From: Seiridium cupressi
Taxonomy: Eukaryota; Ascomycota; Sordariomycetes; Amphisphaeriales; Sporocadaceae
Direction: 5' to 3'
NCBI GenBank assembly: GCA_036674765.1
Contig: JARVKI010000026.1
Location: forward strand, 372,001 to 436,000
Length of the DNA stretch: 64,000 nucleotides
Every line of letters begins with the position of its first letter. The stretch's first letter is position 1. Made by a program: the position numbers and the translations under genes. Below the pieces are notes generated by a model. The model searched no databases and had not been told where the DNA came from. It saw nothing but the letters and a program-made list of their open reading frames with translations. Shown here piece after piece: positions 1 to 12,000 of the stretch.

Positions 1-1607
1 GCCGGGGCTTGAAAGCGGCTGCAGCCGAAGCAGCTTTCCACAAAGCACCGGCCAAATCACCCTTGGATTTCTTAGACTTGATCATAGGTCCCAGACCCGG
101 GCGACTCTCGTCAACCTCTGGTGGCGGTGGGGGCTCCGTTGATGCTTCTGGTGGCGCGGGGCTCGCTGCAGCACTGACGAATGGAGTAGCCACCGGCGAA
201 GGTGTCGCCACGGCAGGCTCAGGGCTTGCTAGGGGTGTGTCTCTCTCACTTAGTGCGGTGGCAAGTGAAGCGCTTTCTGGCTTCTGCGGAGCTGATAGCT
301 TTCGTGGTGACATCCGTTCGGCATTCCGGGGCGGCGGTTGTGGATCTTTTCTGAAACCTGGGCTCATCAGTGGAGCGGGGACCAAATCATTGTCCATGAA
401 AGCATTCTGAGGTCGCGTCGGGTCCATCGGCGGACGTCTTCTGTCAGGCAAGTCAACCTGGGGGAGTCCTTGCGATGGGGGTTGTGGCTGTGGTGGTGGT
501 AGTGGTGGTGGTTGCAGCTGCGGTTGCGATGGCTGTGATTGCAGTGGGGGTGTTGCTGTTGGATCACGGTCGCCGAATCTCCCTGGCACGCCTGGGCCAT
601 TCATGCCTCCTCTTGACCTTGGCGGAATGCTAGATGCATCATCACTCCTCCTGGTTGCTACCGAGTCTTGGCTGGGATTATTTGCAGCCAAACGACGCAG
701 TGCCGGTGGTTGACTGGCATCTCGGGCCGAGCCTAAGCTAGAAGCTGGGGATGCAGGTTTCCCGTTCGGAGGTACAAGACTACGAGCTGGTGAAGCTGGT
801 GGTCTCGGAGGCGGTGGCTGATATGCTTGTACTGGGGTGGAGCTTATGGAGAAGTCGCTCGGAGCTGGCGTGAGTCCCGGGCGTGGAGGTGCAGTCTCGC
901 CGGGAGGCGGCCTTCCTTGCTGTCGTCGTGCCCCAAGCACCTGGTCCACCTCACGGGGGTCAAAGCCATGCAGCTCTGGAAGCTTGCCCCCCGTGTACTT
1001 GCTATAGATCTTGATTAGACTAGCAATGAAGAACTTCTTTTCCTTGTCAGCCTGGCACTGCCAGAAGTAAGGCTTTCCAATATTGACCGTGAATCCGGTG
1101 TCTCTTGCATACTGCCTCTTACGCGGGTCCACTGACGTGGAGGTGAAAGACTCAATGGCCGTCAAATCATTCAGATCCCACGTCTTTCCGATGGAGAAGG
1201 TCCCATTTGCGTTTTCTTTCGACTTGTGCATGCGCACACGGCCGGACTTGCGCACGGCTATGATGATTACTCGCGGTTTTTCGCTCTGCGAATTGACCGC
1301 TTCGGGGGGAGGTGGCGTCGACGGGTACGAGCTATATTCCATTATCCTAATATGGGTAATATAAGTTTCGAGTACTAGTGTTTCGCAGGTCAGCTCTGAA
1401 CGACAACAGCTATGGCAGTATGCCCGGTAGGCAATGGTCTTGACAGCACTGCGGTGGGAGAGAGTGCTCACAGGAACCATCGGTATCCTTCTTGTTGAAG
1501 CAGCTCTCAACGATGCGCCGCTTCTCCTCCTCGAACCTCTCAGCGCGACTCATTTCGCGACCGCCGCCAGAGAAGCTCCCGCCTCCATTCTGGCGCGGGC
1601 CATCCAT
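1..1607 (-). CDS. SEC3: Exocyst complex subunit Sec3, 5' part (C-terminus off the left edge)
   Basis: Sec3 is the exocyst subunit that marks sites of polarised exocytosis by binding PI(4,5)P2 and Rho GTPases at the plasma membrane. Exon 1 is 1472-1607 and exon 2 is 1-1374 and beyond. The 97-base intron (1375-1471) has a GTGAGC start and joins in phase 1. The protein starts MDGPRQNGGG at 1607. The spliced joint gives the typical Sec3 stretch KKDTDGSLLETYITHIRI. It is followed by the PH-like PIP2-binding domain (about residues 50-180), recognisable from RKSGRVRMHKSKENANGTF, GKPYFWQCQADKEKKFFIA and LIKIYSKYTGGKLPELHGFD. A long Pro/Ser/Gln-rich linker follows and is open to base 1. The coiled-coil and helical C-terminal half is not in the window. 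I am confident of the family; the exact start is the first in-frame ATG. Confidence 0.9.
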
Positions 1608-3026
1608 GTCTCGTAAGACGGCAAGTTATGATCAATATGCGTCAATCGCAGTTGTCGTGTGGCCATCCGGCATCTTCGACGTCACTACTCCGTTGGGAGC
1701 TCCGGGTCTGGGGCGAAGCAACGTGTCCAGGGTGAATTGTGTCAATCGCGCGGCTCGGGGAGAGACGGATATATCGGTTGTACAATCTCGGGCTCCCAGT
1801 CGTACCCCAGCGTCGGATGTCTTCGAATAGTGTACGAGGCTGCTCTTCTACCGCAGGGTCGTCAGAGTGGTGATTGTGGATTTCATGTCTCGTTTCGATG
1901 TCGGGTCTCTTCCTCGAGGTCCATGCACGCCCCCAAGCATGTAATGCTAACCCCTGCACTTGGCGGAGTCAAGCCTAACCGGTCACCCTTGCCAACTTGA
2001 CCTGGAGCTGCTGCACCTTACATTGTTTTGCGCCTCGACGGGCCGCATGTCCCAGCTGGGTGCAGCTGCGGGTGCCGACCTAAGACGCCAACCAGGTAAT
2101 TGCCCAATGCCGGTGGTATCGAGTGCGGATATAAATAACCTAAAGGAGTTGTCGTAGTCCTCGAGCCTTACTCACTACTCGCAATACATTTTGCACTTGG
2201 CAGAAGCTTGCAGGAAATAAACATGGAAACATTCTGGGCAATGAATTATAATGTTGTAATTGCAGCAAAGCTCTCTTCCATAATGCATGCATCATACCGA
2301 AGTCGAACGAATTCTGCCTGTCATTAGTGAACTTCTTAAATTTTCAAAAAGGTTCCATATGGTAGATGGTCTTTGAGCGGGTTCCACGGCTTATTAACTG
2401 GCACTCTCCAATCGCCCAAGTCTCGGCCTGAGAGGGATTTAGAGCCAACACGTAAAGACATTTATATCTCAATGGTTCAGTAAGTTACCTCGTCAATGAT
2501 ACATTCTGTAACCGGTCACTAAGCAAATATTGAACAAGAATCAGACATGAAGGTTGTGCGCCAATACCCATTGATGTAATGCCATGTCTACCTGTATCAG
2601 GGCCATTAAGCATATCTATCGAATGCCGAACTCAAAGTTCTATCAATAACACATGCGACGAAGGTGGTGTTACACTTCCAAATTTCCCTAGCTTCCTTTG
2701 GGCATGCACCTAAACCCAAATTGAGCTTCCCTTGTCACGGGCTGATTCCCTGTCCTCAATACACCCCGAACGCCCCTGGGTATACGAGCGGATGGTCTTC
2801 CGTCCGCTTGGCCTGTCGACAACTCCCTGTGAAACAACGCACCCAAAAATAGCACATAAATATTCGAACCTCTTTGGCGACGGTTTTGCTCCTCATGATC
2901 GCCGTTATGATCACCCCAGGTACCTTGCGTGGATGCGCGTGATCTGATGCCTGCAGACGACTCATCGGGTCGGCAAAGGCCTCCCAGTTTCCTGCTGGCT
3001 GCCATTCGTGGAGTATATAACCCCAC
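1608..3026. other. Intergenic: SEC3 upstream region and RSC9 downstream flank
   Basis: This is the upstream region of SEC3 (minus) and the 3' flank of RSC9 (minus). The portion at 1608-2060 is GC-rich and the remainder is closer to AT-balanced. Open frames here are short, overlap on both strands and show no family motif. I see no RNA gene or repeat. Confidence 0.5.
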
Positions 3027-5985
3027 TCAAACATCTTGTTGGACTAGTTGCAATAACGAGGCTATATAGTCAGACTATGAAGAGGTTAGTGTCAAAGAAC
3101 GGTAATACGAGATGAAGAGAGACTTTACCATGGCCGTGTTCTCCGTCATGACCTCGAAGAGGCGCGCCATCACTGGCCGGAACAGCTTCTCGTTCCACCC
3201 GCCAGTCTCGCCACCATTTTCTTCTTGCTGTAGGAGACTCTCCTGTGACTCCGTCTTGACAACGTTACGTGCGATATTACGGAGAACCAAAACCGCACTC
3301 AGGGGAATGCCGGCAGCACGATCAATGCGAGGGTTGCGCTCATCTGGGGTGGTGAACGTCTTCTCCCAGGTAACCGTCATAGTCTTGGCGGGGACTATGT
3401 ACGACTTCCTTTGTCTTTTAGCGGGAAGTTCGGAGGCATCAGCCAGACCTCGTTTCGCCGAGGTTGCGACATGTGTCTTCAAGTGGCGCGTCAATTGCGA
3501 CAGCTGCATCTTCGTCGGCTGGGTATACTTCTTGCAGTCACCCCATTTGCAAGAAATTTCCAGTTCCTTATCCTCGAACTTGCCCTCCTCACCAGGAGCC
3601 TGCTCGAGATGGCTAGTCAACATATGTTGCCATAACTTCTCGCCACCGGGGAAGAAAGCACCACACTTCTGGATGGACGCGGCTTCGCCTACTCCCCATT
3701 GACATCTCGCATACTCTTCCTTTGTCTCGTAGTCCAGGGGCGACGTGCGTGCACGAATTCCCTCGATAATGAAACGCTGTGCTTCACCAGGACCCCTAAT
3801 GATCTGAGCACGAGCGCTCGTAAAGACGTGACTGACGTTTCTAATAAAGTCCGCAGCACTTAGAGTATTACGTGACTGGCCGCTAAAGGAACTCTGGTAG
3901 GCTTGCCAGATGGCGATCTGTGTGATGTGAGACTCGCCGTCTTCCTCAAAAAGACTGGTGAGCCAGTGGAAGCAGCGCTGAGGCTCGTCCGTGCCCGAAA
4001 GCTTGTCTTGCAGATCTTGGGGAAGGGGTGCTACTTGTTCAGAGGCGCCGATCTTCCGCTCCGGCTCTAGGATGAAATCCTCCTTTACCCTCTTTGCTCC
4101 GTGAGCCAAGAGCCGGACTAAATGCGGAATGGTTTGCTCCATATCGACCGACTTGAGGATAGATTCAACATTCGGCACCACTGCAGTGTATTGGTAAAGG
4201 AAGTCCAGGCAGGCGTCCATGAGTTCCTCATCGTTGAGCAGCAGCCAATTGATGATGTTCTGCAAGACCGGGGCTGGGACTTTCTGCAACTTGTTTGTCG
4301 CCTCCAGATTCATAGATATACGGCTAACGGCCCGCAACGCAGTAAGAATTGTGCCACGGTCCGTGGAGCCAAGTTGAGTCAAAAGTGATTGGTACAGCGG
4401 ATCCTCCGAGCCCAGGACTAGCCAGGGGGTAAGCTGCTCAGCGATGTCAAGGGCAAAATGCTTCACCTCAACAAGAGTTTCCATGCCTGGTAGCTGTAGA
4501 ATGATGCACAAGAGGTCCTTGAGGGGGTACACTTCAGCCATATAGATGGCATTCTCCTGCAACATAACCATGTTTCGGATGGTGAGAACAGCTTCAGTAA
4601 TTCGCAGCATCCGATCCGAAAATTCCTCAGGCTGCAGATAATCGAAGATTGCTCGTCGCCTGAGTTTTTCGATTCTCGATAAAATGTCCTGTGTCCCGTT
4701 CACTCCGTCTAAAGTGGAAATTTGGGAGCTGTCATCAGAGCCTGTGTAGTCAATCTGCCACTCTATCTCGTAGAATAGGTTAGAGATCTCAAGGCCCTTC
4801 TCGATCAAGCCCTCAGCTAGACCTAAGAATGATTCGAACTTGAATTTATCACCACGCTCGAAGGAAATTTTAACGAGATGGTGTAAGGCGAAGGCTTGTT
4901 CGGAAGGAATGCCGGAGCGGAGCGCCTGCAGACAGCGCGTATAGATGTTTGGCCCATCAGAACCAGCTGGAAAGAGGTCAATACACTAATCTGAATGATG
5001 GAAATATGGCAACCTTACCTCCTGGAATCGGAGGACGGCCCGGAACTGGTTCTGGTATGCCGGCTGCTGCCAGTCGTAGTTGACGTTGACGTTTGGCATA
5101 CTCAACCGGATTATTTCCAGGCGTATGAACGGGGCGTAATGCGACGCTTATAGGGCCACGAGGTTCGAATGCTTCAGTGAGCCGGGACGCGTTCTCCGAG
5201 TTGGGTGGAACGTATGCACCAGATGCTCCACGCAAAGTAGGCTGCGGTGGTTGCACCATATGCGACCCATCATATCGCTGTGGACCGTGGTGTTGGGAGT
5301 GCGGGTTATGGGGTGTATGTGAGTTATTAGATGTGTGAGATTGGTTCATGTTGTGCTGCGAAGAGCTGTGGCGCGTGGAACGACTTGGACCTGTCTCTGG
5401 CTGGAATGGTATGCGCTGTGGAGGGGCTTCCCGCAGGCGACCTGACGCCCTGTTGCCTGACACGGGAGTGCTCTCAACTGGTTTGTCTTCCTTCACGGGC
5501 GTCTCGCTGCCTGGGCGCTTGCCAGTAGCCAAGTTGTAGCTCTCGATGGTCCGCGTGAGGATAGGACCAAACTTGGTGGCGCAGGAAACTGCTTCGAGAA
5601 TGTCCTTAGGCGGCGGCTCCTTGTGATACTGGTCTTGGATCCAGTAGGCGCCTAGATATCGGTAGAAGTCTTGCTTGAGCTGGAAGGAAAGCTGGCCCAT
5701 GTTCTTGTTGTCATCAGCGAACATGCCTAGCTCCGTGGCCAGCTGACCCCAAGCCTTCTGCTTGCCGCAGAGCTCATCGTATCCCCCGCGCTCAATTACA
5801 CCTTTGTATAGCTGCAGAAGATCAACATTGACGTGGCCGCCGCTGACGGGCAATCGTGGCTCAGCCTCGAAGGCGGTACCGCGCTTTTCGTGGAAGGCGG
5901 CAAGTTTCTTGATGAAATCTTCGTACTCGGCAGTGCGTTCGATTCGATGGACCTTGTCGGCGTCCTTGCCGCCCTTCGGGGCCAT
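3027..5985 (-). CDS. RSC9: RSC chromatin-remodelling complex subunit Rsc9 (ARID domain)
   Basis: Rsc9 is a subunit of the RSC nucleosome-remodelling complex, related to animal ARID2/BAF200. Three exons are inferred: 5019-5985, 3129-4966 and 3027-3074, with introns of 52 and 54 bases; total 950 residues. The ATG at 5985 gives MAPKGGKDADKVHRIE. The N-terminal ARID domain (about residues 15-125) shows RGTAFEAEPRLPVSGGHVNV, YKGVIERGGYDELCGKQKAW and LKQDFYRYLGAYWI. A Pro/Ser/His/Asn-rich linker precedes a helical repeat region. The C-terminal third has a winged-helix-like stretch (LSAADFIRNVSHVFTSARAQI) and two C2H2-like Cys/His clusters. The last exon codes only 15 residues (SDYIASLLQLVQQDV). It is supported by a GTAAAG donor, a CACTAAC branch point and a TAG acceptor; without splicing the frame would end at 3075 with a different tail. 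The gene diverges from the gene at 7051. Confidence 0.9.
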
Positions 5986-6227
5986 ATTGAAGGTGCGGGC
6001 TGACAGAAGCTGTCGGCTGCTAATGGATGGTTGGCAACAGAGCAGCTAAACACGGTCGACCGGCTTTGCGACAGTCTAAGATTCCAGAGTCGCGAAAATG
6101 AGCTTAGGGACGCCTGGCAGACTGCAGGTGGAGCGTGTTTGGGCGTGTTGCAATGCCAATTGGGTGCGGCCCGTGCACGAGTCGTCCCTTGCGCCAGTTT
6201 TATAATTGGCTACATATGAGCTTATCG

Positions 6228-6316
6228 GAGCTGATAACCATCTAAGGAGGCCGTCAGAGCTGATAGTGGTCTAACGAAGCCCGTTAGCGCTGATAATCAG
6301 TCGAAGAGGATGCTGC
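6228..6316 (+). repeat. Imperfect tandem repeat, unit about 30 bases, three copies
   Basis: Units start at about 6228, 6257 and 6287. Each begins with GAGCTGATA or GCGCTGATA. The first two continue with a CTAA...GA(A)G(CC)CGT block about 15 bases later. The third is more diverged. It sits roughly 240-330 bases upstream of the RSC9 start codon. Confidence 0.6.
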
Positions 6317-6569
6317 ATATTCCCGCCTCGATTTAGTGAGCTGGCAGTACGCAGGGATATATCTAATAGCATATTGGCCGCTAAATCAGCCTATACCCAG
6401 CGCCAGGTACTTATATTGCATATAAGATGAATTGTATAACAGTCAAAGGAAGCACTTTTCCTACGTCGAAAGCCACCCTTGATCCTAACTTTATTCGGCT
6501 TTTTCTGGGAGTTTCTTATCTCAGTTTGAAAGCTTATATCTTCCTCCAGACTTAGAATCGGCTTTTTCT

Positions 6570-6599
6570 CTTCTTCTTCTTCTTCTTCTTCTTCTTCTT
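6570..6599 (+). repeat. (CTT)10 microsatellite
   Basis: Ten uninterrupted CTT units (GAA on the other strand), lying in non-coding DNA between two divergent genes. It gives a run of Glu codons in the minus-strand shadow frame, which I do not call as a gene. Confidence 0.9.
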
Positions 6600-7050
6600 T
6601 CATTATTGTTATCATTTAATTAGAGTTATTGTACTATCCAAAACAAAAGGCGAGTTTCTTATTAGTTCGGAGATAATAATTCAATTGATCTCTTAGAATA
6701 AAATAAAGTCACGAGATAAACACCTTGATGGTCGTAAAAAATGGCAAGACGTCTCAATTCTATGAGGGAGGGTGTGCAAATATTCAGGAAAGAGCAGCCT
6801 TGTCGAACTACAGTAACCAAGAAACTGATAATCCAATCGCGAGCCCTGCTCAATTTTGCCTACCTTTCGTTCCTGCATATTTGGTTTTACTTTCACGACT
6901 GAACCCTTCCTTCCCGGAAAATGCGTTGCCATTTAAGGTAGGCTCGACTCCGTTACTCACATCGTACGGGAGACAAATCGAATGTTTTGCCTTCTTGCCA
7001 TCATAAATTACTCTTGGCCCATCCCGCCTTCCGTCTCATCCAAGAGGGCA

Positions 7051-7953
7051 ATGCCTGCTCCAACGAATTCCGGGGCTAAAGTCCCCCCAACACTCCGCAG
7101 GACAGCTGCAGCGAACCGCCAACACGAAACCCCATCAAGAGAAACGCTCCCTGGGATACTACAGGATCCTGCTAGGTACCTGCCCCCCAAGAACAGGCAA
7201 GCACTATCAGAGGCAGCCGATCGCCGAAATCCACGGCCCGGGCCAGGGTCTATCGGGCGTCCGTCAAATACATCAGCATCACGAACCGGACCGGTTTCTG
7301 GCTCGCAAGAAGCGGTCCGAGGTGGACGCGCCACTCGACACCCGGGAAAACATCACCGCAACAGTCGACAGAATGTCCAGCAGAAAGCTCAGCAACAGGA
7401 TTCTCGTCATAGCGCTATTCACCTCAGTCAACACCAAGCCGACACCCAGGAGCATAATTCTCACCTTGACGGATTTTCAGACTCTCTTGCCAACACGCCA
7501 CGTGCAGGAAAAACAGTCCCCAGATCACATCAAGACAATATTGACGGATTTGCTCCGTCCCGGTCACAAGCTTCGTCAAATCCCATTGCCCGGGTGGTTG
7601 ACCGCCCAGCTCTCAGAAACTTGATAGAGCCTGGCGTCGTCAACGGCACTGGGGATGAGAGCGACGATAAGGACGAGACCAAGGACAAAGAGGGCCCTGT
7701 TGCCCCTGTCCAGGCAGATGAAGTGGCAAAAAGATTGCAAGCTGCCCACGAAGCGAATTCTAAGATAATTGCACAAGCTGCCCAGGGAACAAGTTTCGCG
7801 GTGCTCGAGATGGACTTGGAGAAGGCGTGCAATCTTGCATTCAAGTCGGGCGATGCCAGAATCTTGGAGCAGATGGTTTTCGACCTCGGTGCAAAGATTG
7901 CAGCTAATGACGATCGTCATTGGGCTGAACTTGAGTCAATGCTGGAATATTGA
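7051..7953 (+). CDS. Uncharacterised 300-residue protein with disordered N-terminus
   Basis: Intronless frame. I chose the ATG at 7051 (MPAPTNSGAKVPPTLRR) because it opens the Ala/Pro/Arg-rich segment; an in-frame ATG also lies at 6982. Residues 1-215 are polar and low in complexity (Gln, His, Arg, Ser, Asn). They contain an acidic-basic patch (DESDDKDETKDKEG) near residue 215. The last 75 residues are different in character and look like a folded helical module: VAKRLQAAHEANSKIIAQAA, then MDLEKACNLAFKSGDARIL, ending HWAELESMLEY. No domain is recognised. The gene diverges from RSC9. Function unknown. It is likely real because the C-terminal helix pattern is regular and the frame is long, but the start is uncertain. 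Confidence 0.6.
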   Translation: MPAPTNSGAKVPPTLRRTAAANRQHETPSRETLPGILQDPARYLPPKNRQALSEAADRRNPRPGPGSIGRPSNTSASRTGPVSGSQEAVRGGRATRHPGKHHRNSRQNVQQKAQQQDSRHSAIHLSQHQADTQEHNSHLDGFSDSLANTPRAGKTVPRSHQDNIDGFAPSRSQASSNPIARVVDRPALRNLIEPGVVNGTGDESDDKDETKDKEGPVAPVQADEVAKRLQAAHEANSKIIAQAAQGTSFAVLEMDLEKACNLAFKSGDARILEQMVFDLGAKIAANDDRHWAELESMLEY

Positions 7954-9045
7954 AGATATGCTAGCGATGCATGAGATCGATGTTGTAGATGCAGAAAGCT
8001 CTCCCAGACCTGAATCTCGATGCTCGGGCAATTTGCTATGCAATATACCTTGGGTATTTCAACAAACTCCAACATGATTTATCGTTTAGTGAAGCCATGT
8101 CTGTACTTAAATACCTAACAACTTGTAAGACTAACTTTGACTACACAGAAGTGTCAAGATCGGCCTAATAATCCAAGATATTATCACTACCATATATAAT
8201 CGACGCCCCATAGTTACTATAAAGCGGCATACAATCTAAGGGCATTCTTGAGTGTGCTTTTGGGGGACTTGAGACAGTCTTGAGCTTAGTGACACAAAGC
8301 AGATTTCTTTCGCCTTATATCAAGACCTTTGCTGATTGAGCGGGCTCGAATTATCTGTAAGATTGTTCACAACTCACTCCCAAAGTCGTCTTCTCGTCCC
8401 AGAGGAATTCCGACCCATCAATCCAGCGGTTGCGTACGAAGTCATACCAAGAAACAACTGACTCAAGTCTGTCAACCACAAGACTTGGTACATCCTTGGG
8501 CTCAAAATAAGCTTTGCCTTTCAAAGTGGGTTCCTACGTTAGCGTCGTGCAATGCTAACGACTGTGCGACCGACAGGAACGAATGTTCGTGTATAAGTAA
8601 TCAACTACCACTGGGCTCGAATGGCGCTTGTCAGGAAACATGCGCGAGTGTACTCCAACAGATTGTATGTGAGAAACAATGTGATGGTCAGTTTATCGTA
8701 TCGTGATATCAGATAGTTCATGATAGTCAATGAGAGAAACATCTTTGCTACTCTGCTCCACGCTTCGTGCAATTCTATTAAGCTCCAAAGACAGCTCGAT
8801 ATATCATAAGACCCGGCAACATAGAAAACCATAGCACACTTGCTTTTCCTACTGTGCGACTATCAACGGTCAATTTACAGGGGGTTTTCAAAAGCAAACA
8901 GTCTTCGCGAAATCTATACAAAGTGCTGAAGTGTGGAAATGATGCTCAATGAATGCCACCTCGTGGGGGCATGCGCATGGTTGCGAATGGGCTGCCCAGT
9001 CGTCTCTCCATGCTCCATGCTCCATGCTCTCATCCAGCTTGTTGA
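7954..9045. other. Intergenic between two converging genes
   Basis: 3' flanks of the plus-strand 7051 gene and the minus-strand multidomain gene that ends at 9046. Mixed composition; the short frames on both strands carry no recognisable motif. Confidence 0.5.
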
Positions 9046-12000
9046 TCAATGCGTTCTGGGTATCGAGGCACCGTCAAGTTCCGCCAGCATTGCTCTAGGA
9101 ATTTCGTTCGTGTCGGCCGGCAGCTCGACCCTCATGACTACGGTGTCCGGCTGTAACTCCGCCGGGAGAGGGTCGAATGATTTTAACGTCAATCCCTTGA
9201 ACGAATTGTCGAGGCTTATTGGGCTCAGGCCTACTTCGGGTGACGACGAACTAGCCTTCAATGGTGGGCCGATCGAGTCGGGGTTCGGACTACTGGCTGT
9301 TGAAGGTCTGTGGTAGGTATACGAGGGCACTAAATTCTCCAGTCATGAACGCAATCCTTAACTCCTGCGGGTAAAGCCGAAGGATTGGCAAAAGGTTGGA
9401 GGGTACACGACTTACCTTTGCGCTGGGCGCTGTCCTCGCTGATGAGCTGACGTGGAAAGCCACTAATCGGGAGGATCGTCACACCAGACGGATACGCCTC
9501 ACTTTGGAGGCAGAGGGAAACCCTCGTTGTGGCTAGCTCGCGCTGAACTTGAACGTACAGGGTCTCCACCTCAAATACTCCACGATGGCACATGTCGTCC
9601 ACTGCAGCTTCGTGCAAAGGCACTCGGATAGGAGCAGATCGTGGAACCTCCTCCTCGAGGAGGAAGTAAGGCTCAAACTCGCCACGGAGGGTCGAGCGAA
9701 GGAACTCCCCCAAGGCTTTCATCTCGTCCGACCCCGTCCGAAACCTACAGTGGATCGTGCCTTTTGTGAAACTTAGTCATCATGCCTAGAGCAATTTGCA
9801 TCGAACCACTCACCTGAACACTCATATCCGTATAAAGCCGTCTGCTTAACAGAGCCAGGGGTCTTCTCGAAGAAAAATGAACTAGCCACAAGTCTGTGTG
9901 CAGCCTCCACCACAAGACCCAAGTTCGACTGGAGTACTTCTCTGGCCTCTCTTTCTAGTTCATATACCTTGCGCGCTGCATCGAGCTTCGGTATCTTCAT
10001 GTCTAGGGCGGGGTTGATGCGGATATATCGTTGTCGTATCTCCTCGTGCGAGATGAAGGATCTGGGCAGAGATTTTGACCGGATGAAGCGATCCCAAATC
10101 TTGTCATTATTTGAGTAGTCGTCAAGCTTGTTCACCGTTGCACTCGGTCGTAATGGCCGTGAAGTGTTGAGTGTGTTCCTCCGTGTCACATTATTCATCG
10201 TGGTGGTAATAGGCGAAAGTTGTGCAGGCGTGTTAATATCCTTTATGTTCTTCCCAGAACCAATTGACAACAAGACATCCGCCGGCGCATCCTTCATGTC
10301 GCTCCATATCATACTTGACTCGTAATCCGCTATGAGTGCTGGACAATTATAGCTCGGCGAACTGCCTGTATAGTTTATCTTTGTTTCAGGCTTTTGAAAT
10401 GGCTTGAACAGAGGAGGCTGAGCAGACGAGGCTCGTGCGCTAGAGAGACTATCAGTATAATGTTGGCCCTTTTCCACTGTCAAGGAAGAAACAGCTTACG
10501 CTTCCCAGATTTTCATGTCGTCCGTTGGGCAGTTGGACCGCAGGAACTGATATGGAACACCTGGAAAGGATTAGTTAGATATGTCGCTAGATCTTGTGGC
10601 CAATCAAAAACTAACTCTCATCCGGTCTATCCTGACGGTTGTAATTTGCAAACACAACAGATCTCTGATCCAGGGAAGTTGTGGAGAGAACCGCAACTTT
10701 GGTTGGTGTCTCGCGTTGTGAATTTGCTCCGCCAAACAAAGGTTGATCCTGGAACATCATCTTCAACCCTCTCTCAAACGGCCTCGTCTTGTAGATACTG
10801 CCATGGTAGAAGACGGCCAAGTTCTCCAGCATTGGGACACCTGTGAGTTCGCGGGGCGAGAATGCATCCGAGGAAAGTTCCTTGAACCGTTTGATACATT
10901 CCTCGACAGACCAGTTCTTCGAGAGCCCTAATGCGATGGTACCACCGGTGCTGTTTGTGTGTTAGACAAGTTGTAGGATTACGACAACACTATTGCAAAG
11001 CTTACCCGCTACCGATAATAAGGTCGAAGAACAGTTGCAGTGGCAACTTTGGGCCGAGAACCTTTTTAATAGCTTTGAGCACCTGAAGCTCGACGATACT
11101 CCGCACGCCACCCCTGTTATTTCTATTAGGCCGAATAACTTCATAGGGATGATGAGAACTTACCCGTCCAGACACAGGATGCGAACTCCCGCACGAGCTG
11201 GCTTGACAGGGATAATACAAGGCGGGTCGGCAATCACATCTTGAACGTGCAAAGGGCACCTCGTTATCTCGATTGTCGTCTTCGACGTCTTCTTTCCATA
11301 TGTCTTTATACAAGGCAAACACAAAATATGACCGCATGGTAGGGCGCATTCTGGAAGTTCGCGCAGACAGGAGAAGCAGGCGACGTGGCTGACAAAGCTT
11401 GAGGCGCTTCCAAGCGACTTGTAGAACTCGTTGATCCGTTCCCGATGTATCAGCCCTGCAACTTGAAGCTCTGTCCGTCCCGGCAACGTTTGGCCAAGCT
11501 CGAATACGGAATTCTGTAGTTTCAAGAGGTTTTCTCGGATTAGGTGTGACCATTCGCCTCCAAAGGTCGTCGCATCGAAGCTTGACTGGTAGCTTCCATG
11601 ACCAATTATTCCTCCGCGAGAATTCTGGTGGCCTTTGGGATTGTGCCCAATCTTGACATTGCAGCACCTGTCTTCTTCCCTGGCCGAGTTGCCTCTTCGA
11701 AACGCACACGGCCAATGCATATCCGCAAATCGATGTAACGCTTGTATACATGGCTCGGCGTAAGCATCATCTAGTAATTGGGCAGCGGTTCCCATCAAGC
11801 TCTGCCGAACTGCATCGAACATGACGCAGGTTGCAATCATTGGTCCCAGCCGGTGGAAAATTTCCTGGGCATTGGTCCGCACTGCCTCATCAGAAGCGCG
11901 CTGTTTGATAGAGACAGCGAGACTAAGAATGTTTCCCCCAAAGTCTCTGGGCGATGGGCTATACTTCAAAGCCTCCTTGACGAAATCGAAAGGGGTGCTG

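Larger units (their letters stand above)
5986..7050. other. Divergent promoter region between RSC9 and the 7051 gene
   Basis: About 1.1 kb between the RSC9 start (minus) and the next gene (plus). It holds a three-copy 30-base imperfect repeat, a (CTT)10 microsatellite and an AT-rich stretch around 6350-6760. No further coding frame is convincing. Confidence 0.5.

Noticed and set aside
1642..1959. 105-codon minus-strand frame just upstream of SEC3
   Set aside because: Most likely leader or promoter DNA of SEC3; no motif, and it does not join SEC3 in frame.
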